From assembly GCA_963812945.1 (NCBI GenBank), contig CAWEXD010000008.1, positions 3,844,001-3,908,000 of the forward strand: a stretch of 64,000 nucleotides of DNA, in the 5' to 3' direction. Both the position numbers and the translations under genes were made by a program. This DNA is from DASRDR01 sp963812945 [NCBI: uncultured Candidatus Rokubacteria bacterium] (lineage in GTDB: Bacteria; Methylomirabilota; Methylomirabilia; Rokubacteriales). The notes under the pieces are model-generated. The model saw only the letters and a list, made by a program, of their open reading frames with translations. It was not told the origin of the DNA and made no database searches. This document shows positions 50,941-58,785 of the stretch, piece after piece (position 1 is the first letter of the stretch; every line of letters starts with the position of its first letter).

Positions 50941-51963
50941 TCAGGCCTTCGCCCCTTCAATAACGCACCATGCGGCCTGTGTCGGGATGATGCGCGTCAG
51001 ACGGAATCCGGCGGCGGCGTACAGCTCGCGAAATTCCGCCTCGCATCGCTGGCGGCCCCCCGTGCACACGAGCATGTTGACGTCGTTCGCGGCCGCCCCG
51101 CGGCTCGCCGGTGAGCCGTCGATGTGCGGCGGGTACACCCCCTCGACGATGAGCAGCTTCGCCTGCGGTCTCATCGCGCGCCGGCAGTTCTCAAGGATGC
51201 GGACCGCGCGCGCATCGTCCCAGTCGTGGATGACGTGCTTCAGCAGATACGCATCGAAGCCCTCGGGGACCGCCTCGAAGAAGTCGCCGGCGACGAATCG
51301 ATAGCGATCGGCGAGACCGGCGCCGGCGATCTGCCGTCTGGCGCTCTCGGCCAGCCGTGGTAAGTCGAACACCGTTCCCTGCAAGCTCGAATACGCCCGG
51401 AGGATGCCCGTCAGCAGCCGGCCATCCCCACCGCCGACGTCGATCACCTCGTGCATGCCGGAGAAGTCGTAGGCGGCAGCGACCATGCCGGAGATCACGG
51501 CGGTGAACGAGCCCATTGCCTCGTCGAACACGGCGGCTTCCTCGTGATGGTCGGCGAAGTACTCGAATGAGCCGGTCTTGAAGATCCGCGGGAACGCCGG
51601 CTCCCCGGTGCGGACCGTGGTTCGCAGATCGCCCCAGCATTGCCACACCATGGGACCGGCGACAAGTCGCGCCACGGCGCGAGACGAGCCTGGCCCGCTG
51701 CGAAGCGCCGAGCCGACTGGCGTCAGTTCGAAACGTCCGTCAGCATCCTCGGCGAAGACACCGGCGCTCGCGAGCAACCGCAGCACGCGGCGCAGGGACC
51801 CCGCGTGGGTTCCCGTCTTGGCGGCAAGCGCCTCGGGCGTTTGCGGGCCCTCGGCGAGGAGATCGGCGATACCGAGGTGTGCAGCCACGTGGAGCGCCTG
51901 GGAGATGTAGTGTGCGCTCGCGAGCTGGTAGATCACCATGGGCGGCGGAAGTTCTGTGTCCAT
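50941..51963 (-). CDS. O-methyltransferase (Methyltransf_2, acetylserotonin/caffeate type)
   Basis: 340 aa. N-terminal dimerisation winged helix (ISQALHVAAHLGIADLLAEGPQTPEALAAKTGTHAGSLRRVLRLLASAGVF), SAM motif VIDVGGGDGRLLTGIL, FVAGDFFEAVPEGFDAYLLKHVIHDWDDARAVRIL with the catalytic His, and LIVEGVYPP. It methylates a hydroxyl on a small molecule, often a polyketide or aromatic. Divergent from no gene; the AraC gene upstream is on the same strand and 45 bp away, so they may be cotranscribed. Confidence 0.87.
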   Translation of the reverse strand: MDTELPPPMVIYQLASAHYISQALHVAAHLGIADLLAEGPQTPEALAAKTGTHAGSLRRVLRLLASAGVFAEDADGRFELTPVGSALRSGPGSSRAVARLVAGPMVWQCWGDLRTTVRTGEPAFPRIFKTGSFEYFADHHEEAAVFDEAMGSFTAVISGMVAAAYDFSGMHEVIDVGGGDGRLLTGILRAYSSLQGTVFDLPRLAESARRQIAGAGLADRYRFVAGDFFEAVPEGFDAYLLKHVIHDWDDARAVRILENCRRAMRPQAKLLIVEGVYPPHIDGSPASRGAAANDVNMLVCTGGRQRCEAEFRELYAAAGFRLTRIIPTQAAWCVIEGAKA

Positions 51964-52008
51964 GCAGACCTTCTATATCGCCGCGGCTACCGGCGTCTTG
52001 GAGAAAAG

Positions 52009-52896
52009 TCAGGAGGCCGGGGGCCCCTCGGTCACCGTGGATCCGTCGCCGACCGGATGTCGCGCGGCCAGGAACGCCCGGGGGGTGACGCCGCCGAGAG
52101 CGCGGAATTCCGCATTCATGTGCGCCTGGTCGCAGTACTGCACGTCGAGCGCCACGTCCGTCAGCCGCACCGGTCCCGCGGACTGCAGCTGACCGAGCGC
52201 TCGACGGAAGCGCAGGATGCGGCCGTACCGCTTCGGCGCGAGACCAACCTGGTCGCGGAACGCCTCCACCAACCCCGTCTTCGAGAGCCCCGTGCGCTCG
52301 CGCAGCGCTGCGATCGGGGTGGTGCCACCGCTGGCGTCGAGCTGCGCGACCGTCCAGGCGACGACCCTGTCCATCGCGCGCGTCCGGGCGGAGCGTCGGA
52401 CAATCCATTGTGCGAGGACGCGGAAGCGACTTTCAATCGAGGTTGCTGTCTCGCAGTGCTCCAGAAGCTCGCTGGCTTCCGAGCCGATCAGGTCGGCGAG
52501 GTCCAGCGAGAGGCCGGTCGTCTCACGCATTGGCCGCGCGACGACGGCGTAGGCGCCCGCCGGCCGCAGCCGAACGCCGATGACGTGCTGGTGAGCGGGC
52601 TGCTCGAGCACAATGGGCCCGACCTGGGGACCGCCGAGCCAGGCGCTCCGGCACACGTCCGCTCCGGCGCCCTCGACGAGTCGGTAGGGTTCACCGAAGT
52701 TGAGGAGGAGCTCGACACGGCCGTTCGGGAAGACGCGCTTGAGGCGATGCGAGCTGGGGCCGTCGTATGCCCAGAGATGGTCGACCAGCCCGTGCAGCTC
52801 CGGCGGCCGGCACACGCTGTAGCTCCAGCCCCCGAGCGGCGAGACGCCGCGTACCGTCTCGAGCCCGAGTAATTCGGCGCGACTCCCCGAATCCAT
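52009..52896 (-). CDS. AraC-family transcriptional regulator (DUF6597 N-terminal domain)
   Basis: 295 aa from the ATG at 52896; the frame stays open to 53016, so the start is not certain. N-terminal domain: LHGLVDHLWAYDGPSSHRLKRVFPNGRVELLLNFGEPYRL, typical of the DUF6597 type; C-terminal HTH_18: PIAALRERTGLSKTGLVEAFRDQVGLAPKRYGRILRFRRALGQLQ, VRLTDVALDVQYCDQAHMNAEFRALGGVTPRAFL. Probable regulator of the O-methyltransferase gene that follows it. Confidence 0.85.
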   Translation of the reverse strand: MDSGSRAELLGLETVRGVSPLGGWSYSVCRPPELHGLVDHLWAYDGPSSHRLKRVFPNGRVELLLNFGEPYRLVEGAGADVCRSAWLGGPQVGPIVLEQPAHQHVIGVRLRPAGAYAVVARPMRETTGLSLDLADLIGSEASELLEHCETATSIESRFRVLAQWIVRRSARTRAMDRVVAWTVAQLDASGGTTPIAALRERTGLSKTGLVEAFRDQVGLAPKRYGRILRFRRALGQLQSAGPVRLTDVALDVQYCDQAHMNAEFRALGGVTPRAFLAARHPVGDGSTVTEGPPAS

Positions 52897-53016
52897 GCGC
52901 GACCGTGGTGAGGACGTGGCGTCAACCAGGATGCCGGCGACATCGACATTTGACACGCCCGGACGCCCAGAATCAGGGCGCTCTTGTCGGGATGTGTTTG
53001 GGAACTGACAGGACAT

Positions 53017-53617
53017 ACGGCAACCTTCCAGCGGTTCGGCCGCGACTCACGATGACCTGTGCTCAGGACACGGCTTGGGTCCGTTCCGGGACGGAATCGG
53101 CATGTCAGCCTCTCCCGCTAGATAGTCGAACGAGCCGGCCCGCAATCGACATTCCGGAAGTGATCGCCGACCCCAGGGGCGGGCCCAAAGCTGGCGAGCG
53201 ATTGAGTGCCGCCCGGCGGACTAGCCGCGGCATCCGGCACGGCGTTCCGGAGGCGTGAACGCTTCGTCCCCCTTTCCCCTTGGGCGTTGTCAGCGGCTCC
53301 CGTCTACCGCCCACCGCGGCCAGACCGGTACCTCGAGGGCCAGGTCTCCATGCTGATGGTGTCCGTGCGCCCCACCATCCCGTCGTTCCGCTTGGAGCTT
53401 CGCCGCGATGCCCAGAGGCCGACCCGTCTGGTGAGAGCGCGACACCTGATGCGAGACGCGCAAGTGAACCCGAGGAGTTCCGGCGGCTGCTGAACGCGTA
53501 GCACGAACGTGTCGCGAACGAGTCTGGACCGCCCGATCCCGCTATGCCCGAAACTATGCCCGCGACCGCCCCTCAAAGGCCCCAAACCACCCCCCGCCAG
53601 CCAACCACCCAAAGAAA
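53017..53617. other. 600-bp intergenic region
   Basis: No gene supported. Contains copy C of the 32-bp sequence and G/C-rich tracts. It ends at the terminator that precedes the split tRNA half. Confidence 0.45.
53121..53152 (+). repeat. 32-bp dispersed sequence, copy C
   Basis: Starts GATAGTCGAACGAG and ends ATCGACAT, 32 bp, with GGCCCG in the middle; it lies about 225 bp upstream of the AraC start. See copies at 32243 and 41023. Confidence 0.65.
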
Positions 53618-53652
53618 AACCCCTCGGCAAGTCCGCGACTTACCGAGGGGTT
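53618..53652 (-). terminator. Rho-independent terminator after the tRNA-Asp 5' half
   Basis: AACCCCTCGG / CCGAGGGGTT stem followed, on the minus strand, by TTTTTCTTT. A strong intrinsic terminator that would end transcripts from the split tRNA promoter. Confidence 0.8.
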
Positions 53653-53668
53653 CTATTTCGCCCGCCTG

Positions 53669-53709
53669 CTTGACAGGCCAGTGTGGTAACCAGGCTCCAC
53701 CACGACCCC
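53669..53709 (-). pseudogene. tRNA-Asp 5' half (attachment-site remnant)
   Basis: 41 bases matching the 5' part of tRNA-Asp with two substitutions, from the acceptor stem through the D arm to the anticodon loop, ending at the same 11-bp core CTTGACAGGCC (53669-53679) as the 3' half at 18.5 kb. Beyond it the tRNA is replaced by CAGGCGGGCGAAATAG. The acceptor stem has no partner, so no functional tRNA is made here. Confidence 0.85.
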
Positions 53710-53717
53710 GTGCTTGT

Positions 53718-53746
53718 AGATTAGCTACTTAGCGAATACCGGTCAA
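53718..53746 (-). promoter_or_regulatory. Promoter before the split tRNA-Asp half
   Basis: -35 TTGACC (53746-53741), 17-bp spacer, -10 TAATCT (53723-53718), the same boxes and spacing as at the intact tRNA-Asp. Only the segment CGCTAAGTAGC of the spacer is also conserved. It may still fire and give a short RNA ending at the 53618-53652 terminator. Confidence 0.6.
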
Positions 53747-54479
53747 GGACGAAGCGACGTGGAAATGACATCAGCCATGCCCAGCGTGCACACTGGCCTT
53801 TGGGCCAGGGATTTTCAGTCAGCAAGATGGGTCGTTGGCCTGGTGGGGCACACATGCCTGTTCCTGGTCCGAGCCAGGTCGCTGGTTCAAATCCGTGGCT
53901 GGATTTTCAGAGTGCTACACAATGTCGACGACGTACTGGATTGACCTTGCGAGGCGATAAGTTACGAGTACCGTAGGCCCTACGCGAGCCGCGAACGAGA
54001 TTCGAACCCGTGTTTCAGCCTTGAGAGGATTGTAACCAGGACTGTATCGACGCTCACTTACGGCGCAGTTGCCACCGGCGGTTGCCACGGCGGTGGTGAC
54101 CTCTCGAGGCTACCAAGCCGCCCTGGATGACGATCGATCGAGGGCGGCGACGGTCGACGTCAAGAGTGAGCAGAGGCGTACCTCCGCGGCCCTCCGCGCT
54201 TCACCATGATACGGGCTTGATCGCCCTGCGAGACAACGTGTACTTTCTCGATCGTGCGCGTCGTAACAGGTGACGGGGGTCGGTGGTCGTGACGAGATTC
54301 CTGCCTCTCCGCACACACCACATTCACTTGCACACGAACCCCCCGAGGTGTGGCGTGTCAACACTGGCGCTGACCGCCGCGACCGTGGCGTCGTGAGCCC
54401 GCGCGCTGTGGCCGGTCTCCGGGCGGCGACGGACACGGGGCGTCCTCGCACACTCTCGCGACTGCACCGCCCCGAGGGC
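53747..54479. other. Intergenic region with tRNA-like scraps and a 49-bp repeat
   Basis: No gene supported. Contains repeat copy 1 (53790-53838). Short pieces resembling T arms (GGTTCAAATCC near 53884 and GATTCGAACCC near 54009) are present without cloverleafs. The SNF2 frame is open upstream of 54480 but the family-like start is at 54480. Confidence 0.4.
53790..53838 (+). repeat. 49-bp direct repeat, copy 1
   Basis: ACACTGGCCTTTGGGCCAGG to GTCGTTGG; differs from copy 2 at 55951-55999 at four positions. Contains the small inverted repeat TGGCC-TTTG-GGCCA. Confidence 0.7.
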
Positions 54480-56030
54480 ATGTCCCTGGAGGTGTGGCAG
54501 GCCGCGCTGCGGCGTCAGTTCGGGCGCGAACAGCGGTTCACTCTCCGGAATCTCGGCCGGGATCCGCTGTTCTCCGAGTTCCAGGTCATCAACCCCCAGA
54601 GCGGCACAACCTACCGCGTGGCGATCCGGGGGAGTGCGCTCGGGCGAAACTTCTGTGCGTGTCCGGATTTCGCCACCAACGCCCTTGGCACCTGCAAGCA
54701 CATCGAGTTCACCTTGGCACGGCTCGAGCGCAGGCCCGGCGCCCGGAGCGCGCTGGCGCGCGGCTGGACACCGCCGTTCAGCGAGGTGTACCTGCGCTAC
54801 GGGGCTCGGCGCGAGGTGAGGTTCCGGCCGGGGACCCAGGCGCCAGCCGCGCTCCGTCAGCTCGCAGCCCGCTACTTCGACGGCACCGGCGCCCTGCGCC
54901 CCAAGGCTTTCGGCCGCTTCGACGTGTTCGTGGCGAGGGCGGCCCGCCTCGATCCCGATCTCCGCTGCTACGAGGATGCCCTCGGGTTCGTCGCCCAGGT
55001 GCGCGATGCGGAGCGGCGTGCCCGACTTCTCGACGAGCAGTTTCCGGACAGCACCAGGAGCGCGGCCTTGACGCAGCTCCTGCGCGTGCCGCTCTACGAA
55101 TACCAGCGCGAGGCGGCGCTCTTCGCGGCCCGCGTGGGGCGCGCCGTCCTTGCCGACGACATGGGGCTCGGGAAGACGATGGAGGCGATCGCCGCCGCCG
55201 AGCTCATGGCCCGGCACTTCAGCGTCGAGCGCGTGCTCGTTGTCTGCCCGACGTCCCTGAAGCACCAGTGGGAGCGGGAGATCGCCCGGGTCGTCGACCG
55301 GTCGACCCGCGTCGTGGGCGGGTTCCGCACGGCGCGGGAGGACGCCTTCCACGCCGAGAGCTTCTACAAGATCACCAATTACGACACCGTGCACCGCGAT
55401 CTCGACCTGATCGCTGCCTGGTCCCCGGATCTCGTGATCCTGGACGAGGCGCAACGGATCAAGAACTGGGCCACGCGGACCGCCCGGAGCGTCAAGCGCA
55501 TCGTCTCGCCCTACGCGATCGTGCTCACCGGCACCCCGCTCGAGAACCGGCTCGAGGAGCTGGTCTCAATCGTGGAGTTCGTCGACCGCCACCGCCTGGG
55601 CCCGACCTTCCGCTTCCTGGACCACCACCAGGTCCGCGACGAGGCCGGGAAGGTCGTCGGCTACCGGAACCTCGACGACGTCGGACGGACGCTCGCGCCG
55701 ATCCTGCTCCGCCGGCAGAAAGGTGAGGTGCTCCGGGAGCTGCCGGCGCGGCTGGAGAAGCGCTTCTTCGTGCCCATGACGCCCGAGCAGATGCGGCACC
55801 ACGACGAGAACCGCGAGGTCGTGGGACGGATCGTCGCGCGGTGGCGCCGGTCCCGGTTCCTGTCGGAGGCCGACCAGCGGCGTCTGATGATCGCACTCCA
55901 GAACATGCGCATGGCGTGCGACAGCACCTACCTCCTGGACCAGACGACCGACACTGGCCTTTCGGCCAGGGATTTTCAGCCAGCAACATGCGTCGTTGGT
56001 CTCCTGGCTAGATCACCCCGTATGCTTTGA
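54480..56030 (+). pseudogene. SWIM-domain SNF2/DEAD-box helicase, C-terminally truncated
   Basis: MSLEVWQAALRRQFGREQRF..., a SWIM-type zinc finger FCACPDFATNALGTCKHIEF (CxC...CxH), then the SNF2 ATPase: VPLYEYQREAALFAA, ADDMGLGKTMEAIAAAELM (Walker A), VLVVCPTSLKHQWEREI, LVILDEAQRIKN (DEAQ box), VLTGTPLENRLEEL. The first ATPase lobe and linker are intact. After LLDQTTD at 55950 the family sequence stops and copy 2 of a 49-bp repeat supplies the last 26 codons. The second helicase lobe with motifs IV-VI is missing, so it should be inactive. Confidence 0.88.
55951..55999 (+). repeat. 49-bp direct repeat, copy 2, at the SNF2 truncation point
   Basis: Begins exactly where the SNF2 family alignment ends; 45 of 49 bases match copy 1. 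After it the sequence goes straight into the 3' end of an AI-2E transporter fragment on the other strand. Confidence 0.7.
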
Positions 56031-56545
56031 GGTTTCTGGCCGTGCTGGCGACGATGACGTTGGCGATCGTGATCGTCGGAATCGCCAGGAACATCCCGGC
56101 GGGACCGAACAGGATGCCGCCGCCCACGACCCCGATCACCACCACGACCGGATGAAGGTTGACGGCTCCGCCGAGCACGATGGGCTCGTAGACGATGTTC
56201 TTCAGCAGCTCCGCGACGGCCACGGCCACGACGACCCAGAGGGCGAAGGTGTCCGCCGTCACGAACGGCAGCAGCGGATGGAGCTCCTCGGCCAGCAGCG
56301 CATAGCCGAGGCTACCCAGCAATGCCGCGGCGAAGCCCATGTACGGAATCACGTTGGTGGCGCCCGTAAAGATCCCGATCGCGATCGCCCACCTGAGCGG
56401 GACGCCGACGAGGGTGAGCATCACCATGACGGTCAGCCCCAGCGCACAGCATTCGAGGAAGATGCCGCGCACGTACCCGCCCAGCGTCTCGTCGACATCG
56501 GCCAGCACGGCGAGCGCGGGCTCGAAGAGCCGATTCGGCCGAGCT
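56008..56545 (-). pseudogene. AI-2E family transporter, C-terminal half
   Basis: Open frame from about 56545, reading LFEPALAVLADVDETLGGYVRGIFLECCALGLTVMVMLTLVGVPL and ending with NIVYEPIVLGGAVNLHPVVVVIGVVGGGILFGPAGMFLAIPTI, the conserved C-terminal half of AI-2E/PerM proteins. A stop lies just upstream and the first ~170 residues are absent. About five membrane helices remain. A complete but distinct AI-2E gene lies at 60751-61881. Confidence 0.85.
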
Positions 56546-56778
56546 CAGGCGCGTGGTGTCCATCCCGCAGGTCGGTGGACTCCATCACCTCTACCAGCGG
56601 GCGGCCTAATCGTGGTCGGTCACCCGGCCCACGCTCACTCATTTGCATCACCACTCAGCACGCAGCGCGTGGGGGTATGACGCGTCGCACTCCTTGGCAC
56701 GGCAGAGGCCGTGCGTAGCGATCCCGATCGCAGTCGCGCCTGCCGACGCAACCCATACCTCCCACCAGGCGTCGGAGG

Positions 56779-57206
56779 ATCGTATAGATCAGTCCGAGAA
56801 GGTTTTTGACCGGGACAGGTACCAGAAGGCCTGCATGGAGATCCTCCATCGTCGGGCTCTGGCCATGATCGAGGGGCTGGGCATCCCGGTCAGTCCGACC
56901 GCCTTGTACGACGCCTACTATGGCCTCATCGACTTCGAGTTCTGGGCGCGCAAGAACATCGGGGAAGACGCCGTCGAGTACCTGAAGAAGAACGTCCACC
57001 CGCTCGACCTGGCCTTCCGTCTGGCCGAGGCCCACGGGATCGTGCTGCTGAACGGCGGCGGCGTCGAGGCGCCCGACTGGTCGCTGCGCGTCTCGCTGGC
57101 CAACCTGCCCGATGACGTCTACGACGACATCGGCCGCGGCGTCCGGTCGGTGGCGCGCGGCTACCGCGACGCCTTCGAGTCCTCCAAGAGCACGCTCAAA
57201 ACCTGA
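56779..57206 (+). pseudogene. Aspartate 4-decarboxylase, C-terminal fragment
   Basis: About 142 codons matching the C-terminus of the bifunctional aspartate aminotransferase/aspartate 4-decarboxylase (AspD): FDRDRYQKACMEILHRRALAMIEGLGI, DAYYGLIDFEFWARKNIGEDAVEYLKKNVHPLDLAFRLAEAHGIVLLNGGG, APDWSLRVSLANLPDDVYDDIGRGVR. The family is ~530 aa, so the PLP lysine and most of the enzyme are missing. Confidence 0.8.
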
Positions 57207-57379
57207 AGTGTCTTCGTAAGCGACTCGGGGACTCCGCGAGATGTAGAGGACTTTACCATCCCGCGAGTATTCGGCTGCAGCGCGACCACCAAGAGCGACG
57301 TACCTTGGGGCTTGGGAGGACGCGACTCGTCACCTCACCGGCTTCCTCGCAGTGCGCATTCGCGAAATGGGCAACTAAG

Positions 57380-57595
57380 GTGGCGGGGCTGGAGGAGGCC
57401 TGGCGGGCGGTGCGGCGAGAACTCACGGGTCGCTCGGTGTCTCTCGACGTGAAGGCGGTCGGATATGTCGATGAGGCCGGCAAGTATCTTCTTGCCCTGT
57501 TGCGTGGCAGCGGGACCCGCGTAATGGCGTGCGGAACGGCAATGATGGATCTGGTCCGGACGATCGAGAACGATTGGCCTGTGAGCCGCGAGTAA
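57380..57595 (+). CDS. STAS-like domain protein, possibly truncated
   Basis: 71 aa from the GTG at 57380: VAGLEEAWRAVRRELTGRSVSLDVKAVGYVDEAGKYLLALLRGSGTRVMACGTAMMDLVRTI. The pattern DVKAVGYVDEAGKYLLALL matches the STAS/anti-sigma-antagonist fold, where the residue after VD is often Ser but here is Glu. The usual first strand (LRLEG..VGPW) is present only in another frame, so the gene may be frameshifted near 57375. Confidence 0.5.
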   Translation: MAGLEEAWRAVRRELTGRSVSLDVKAVGYVDEAGKYLLALLRGSGTRVMACGTAMMDLVRTIENDWPVSRE

Positions 57596-57873
57596 CAGAT
57601 CGCACGACCATGGACTCAACCGCGGCCGTGAAGATGACGACTCCGCTGGCCTGGCTCGTCTTCGTCACCCGAGTGCGAAGACCGCTAAGCCGGTCGAGCG
57701 TGGCTGGTCTTGACAGGGCGGTGCAGGGCGCGCGATAGCTATGGCCAGTCCGGCCGGCACGATGCTTGCCGGTGCTCTCGTTGGATGCCGGGGAGAACCG
57801 GGCTCAGCTGGTTGCAGGTTGTGCCTCTGAGGGAGTACATCTCCACAACTGCACGTGATCAGGGAGACACGCC
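57596..57873. other. Intergenic, nothing recognised
   Basis: About 280 bp without a supported gene. The end, GGGAGACACGCC, provides the ribosome binding site of ppk2. Confidence 0.4.
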
Positions 57874-58668
57874 ATGGGCAAGGGCAAGGCGGATGAGAGG
57901 CTCAAGCGTAAGGTCTACGAGAAGCAGCTGGCCAAGCTGCACGAGGAGCTGGTCAGTCTCCAGGAGTGGGTCAAAGCGAAGGGCCTGAAGGTGTGCACCG
58001 TGTTCGAGGGCCGGGACGGCGCGGGTAAGGGCGGGGTGATCAAGGCGATCACGGAGCGAGTGAGCCCGCGCGTGTTCCGTGTCGTGGCGCTGCCCGCGCC
58101 GACGGAGCGGGAGAAGTCCCAGATGTACGCGCAGCGATACCTACCATATCTTCCGGCGGCGGGCGAGGTCGTGATCTTCGATCGAAGCTGGTACAACCGG
58201 GCGGGCGTGGAGCGGGTGATGGGGTTCTGCACGGAGCAGCAGGCGAAGGAGTTTCTGGAGGTGGTGCCGTCCTTCGAGAAGCTCGTGGTCGCCTCGGGCA
58301 TCCACCTGCTCAAGTACTGGCTGGAGGTGAGCGAGGCGGAGCAGACGCGGCGGCTGGAGGGGCGGATCGACGACGGCCGCAAGATCTGGAAGCTCTCACC
58401 GATGGACCTGAAATCGTACAGTCGATGGTACGACTACTCGCGCGCCCGAGACGAGATGTTCGGGGCGACCGATACGGCGTGGGCGCCCTGGTACGTCGCC
58501 AAATCGGATGACAAGCGGCGCGCGCGGCTGAACATCATCACGCACCTGCTCAAGAGCATCGACTATCAGCCGGCGCCGCGACCGAAGGTGAAGCTGCCGG
58601 AACGCCAAAAGCCGGGCAAGTATCGGGAGCCCGACTATCCGTACAAGTTCATTCCCGAGAAATACTAG
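57874..58668 (+). CDS. ppk2: Polyphosphate kinase 2
   Basis: 264 aa, cytosolic, full length for the class I PPK2 family. Transfers phosphate between polyphosphate and nucleoside diphosphates. Walker A GRDGAGKGG (46-54), lid and base contacts near PTEREKSQMYAQRYLPYLP, Walker B EVVIFDRSWYNRAGVERVMGF (Asp103), then EVSEAEQTRRLEGRIDDGRKIWKLSPMDLKS, WYDYSRARDEMF, PWYVAKSDDKRRARLNII. ATG with GGGAGA upstream. Flanked by intergenic DNA and a transposon; intact. Confidence 0.93.
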   Translation: MGKGKADERLKRKVYEKQLAKLHEELVSLQEWVKAKGLKVCTVFEGRDGAGKGGVIKAITERVSPRVFRVVALPAPTEREKSQMYAQRYLPYLPAAGEVVIFDRSWYNRAGVERVMGFCTEQQAKEFLEVVPSFEKLVVASGIHLLKYWLEVSEAEQTRRLEGRIDDGRKIWKLSPMDLKSYSRWYDYSRARDEMFGATDTAWAPWYVAKSDDKRRARLNIITHLLKSIDYQPAPRPKVKLPERQKPGKYREPDYPYKFIPEKY

Positions 58669-58785
58669 GCCTCTACATTAGGCCTGCACATCGTCGACCC
58701 GACGGCCGGCGCTTGCCTTCCGGGGAGTTTTGGCCCGGGACGGGATGGTCTCCAGATCGGACTCGACGACGTGAACCGGGAGCGC

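Noticed and set aside
53850-53910. tRNA-like sequence with GGTTCAAATCC
   Set aside because: The T-stem pairs poorly and no acceptor, D or anticodon arm can be built around it.
53987-54060. Reverse-strand T-arm-like GATTCGAACCC and flanking sequence resembling a tRNA 3' part
   Set aside because: No matching acceptor stem or complete cloverleaf; too degenerate to call even a pseudo-tRNA with confidence.
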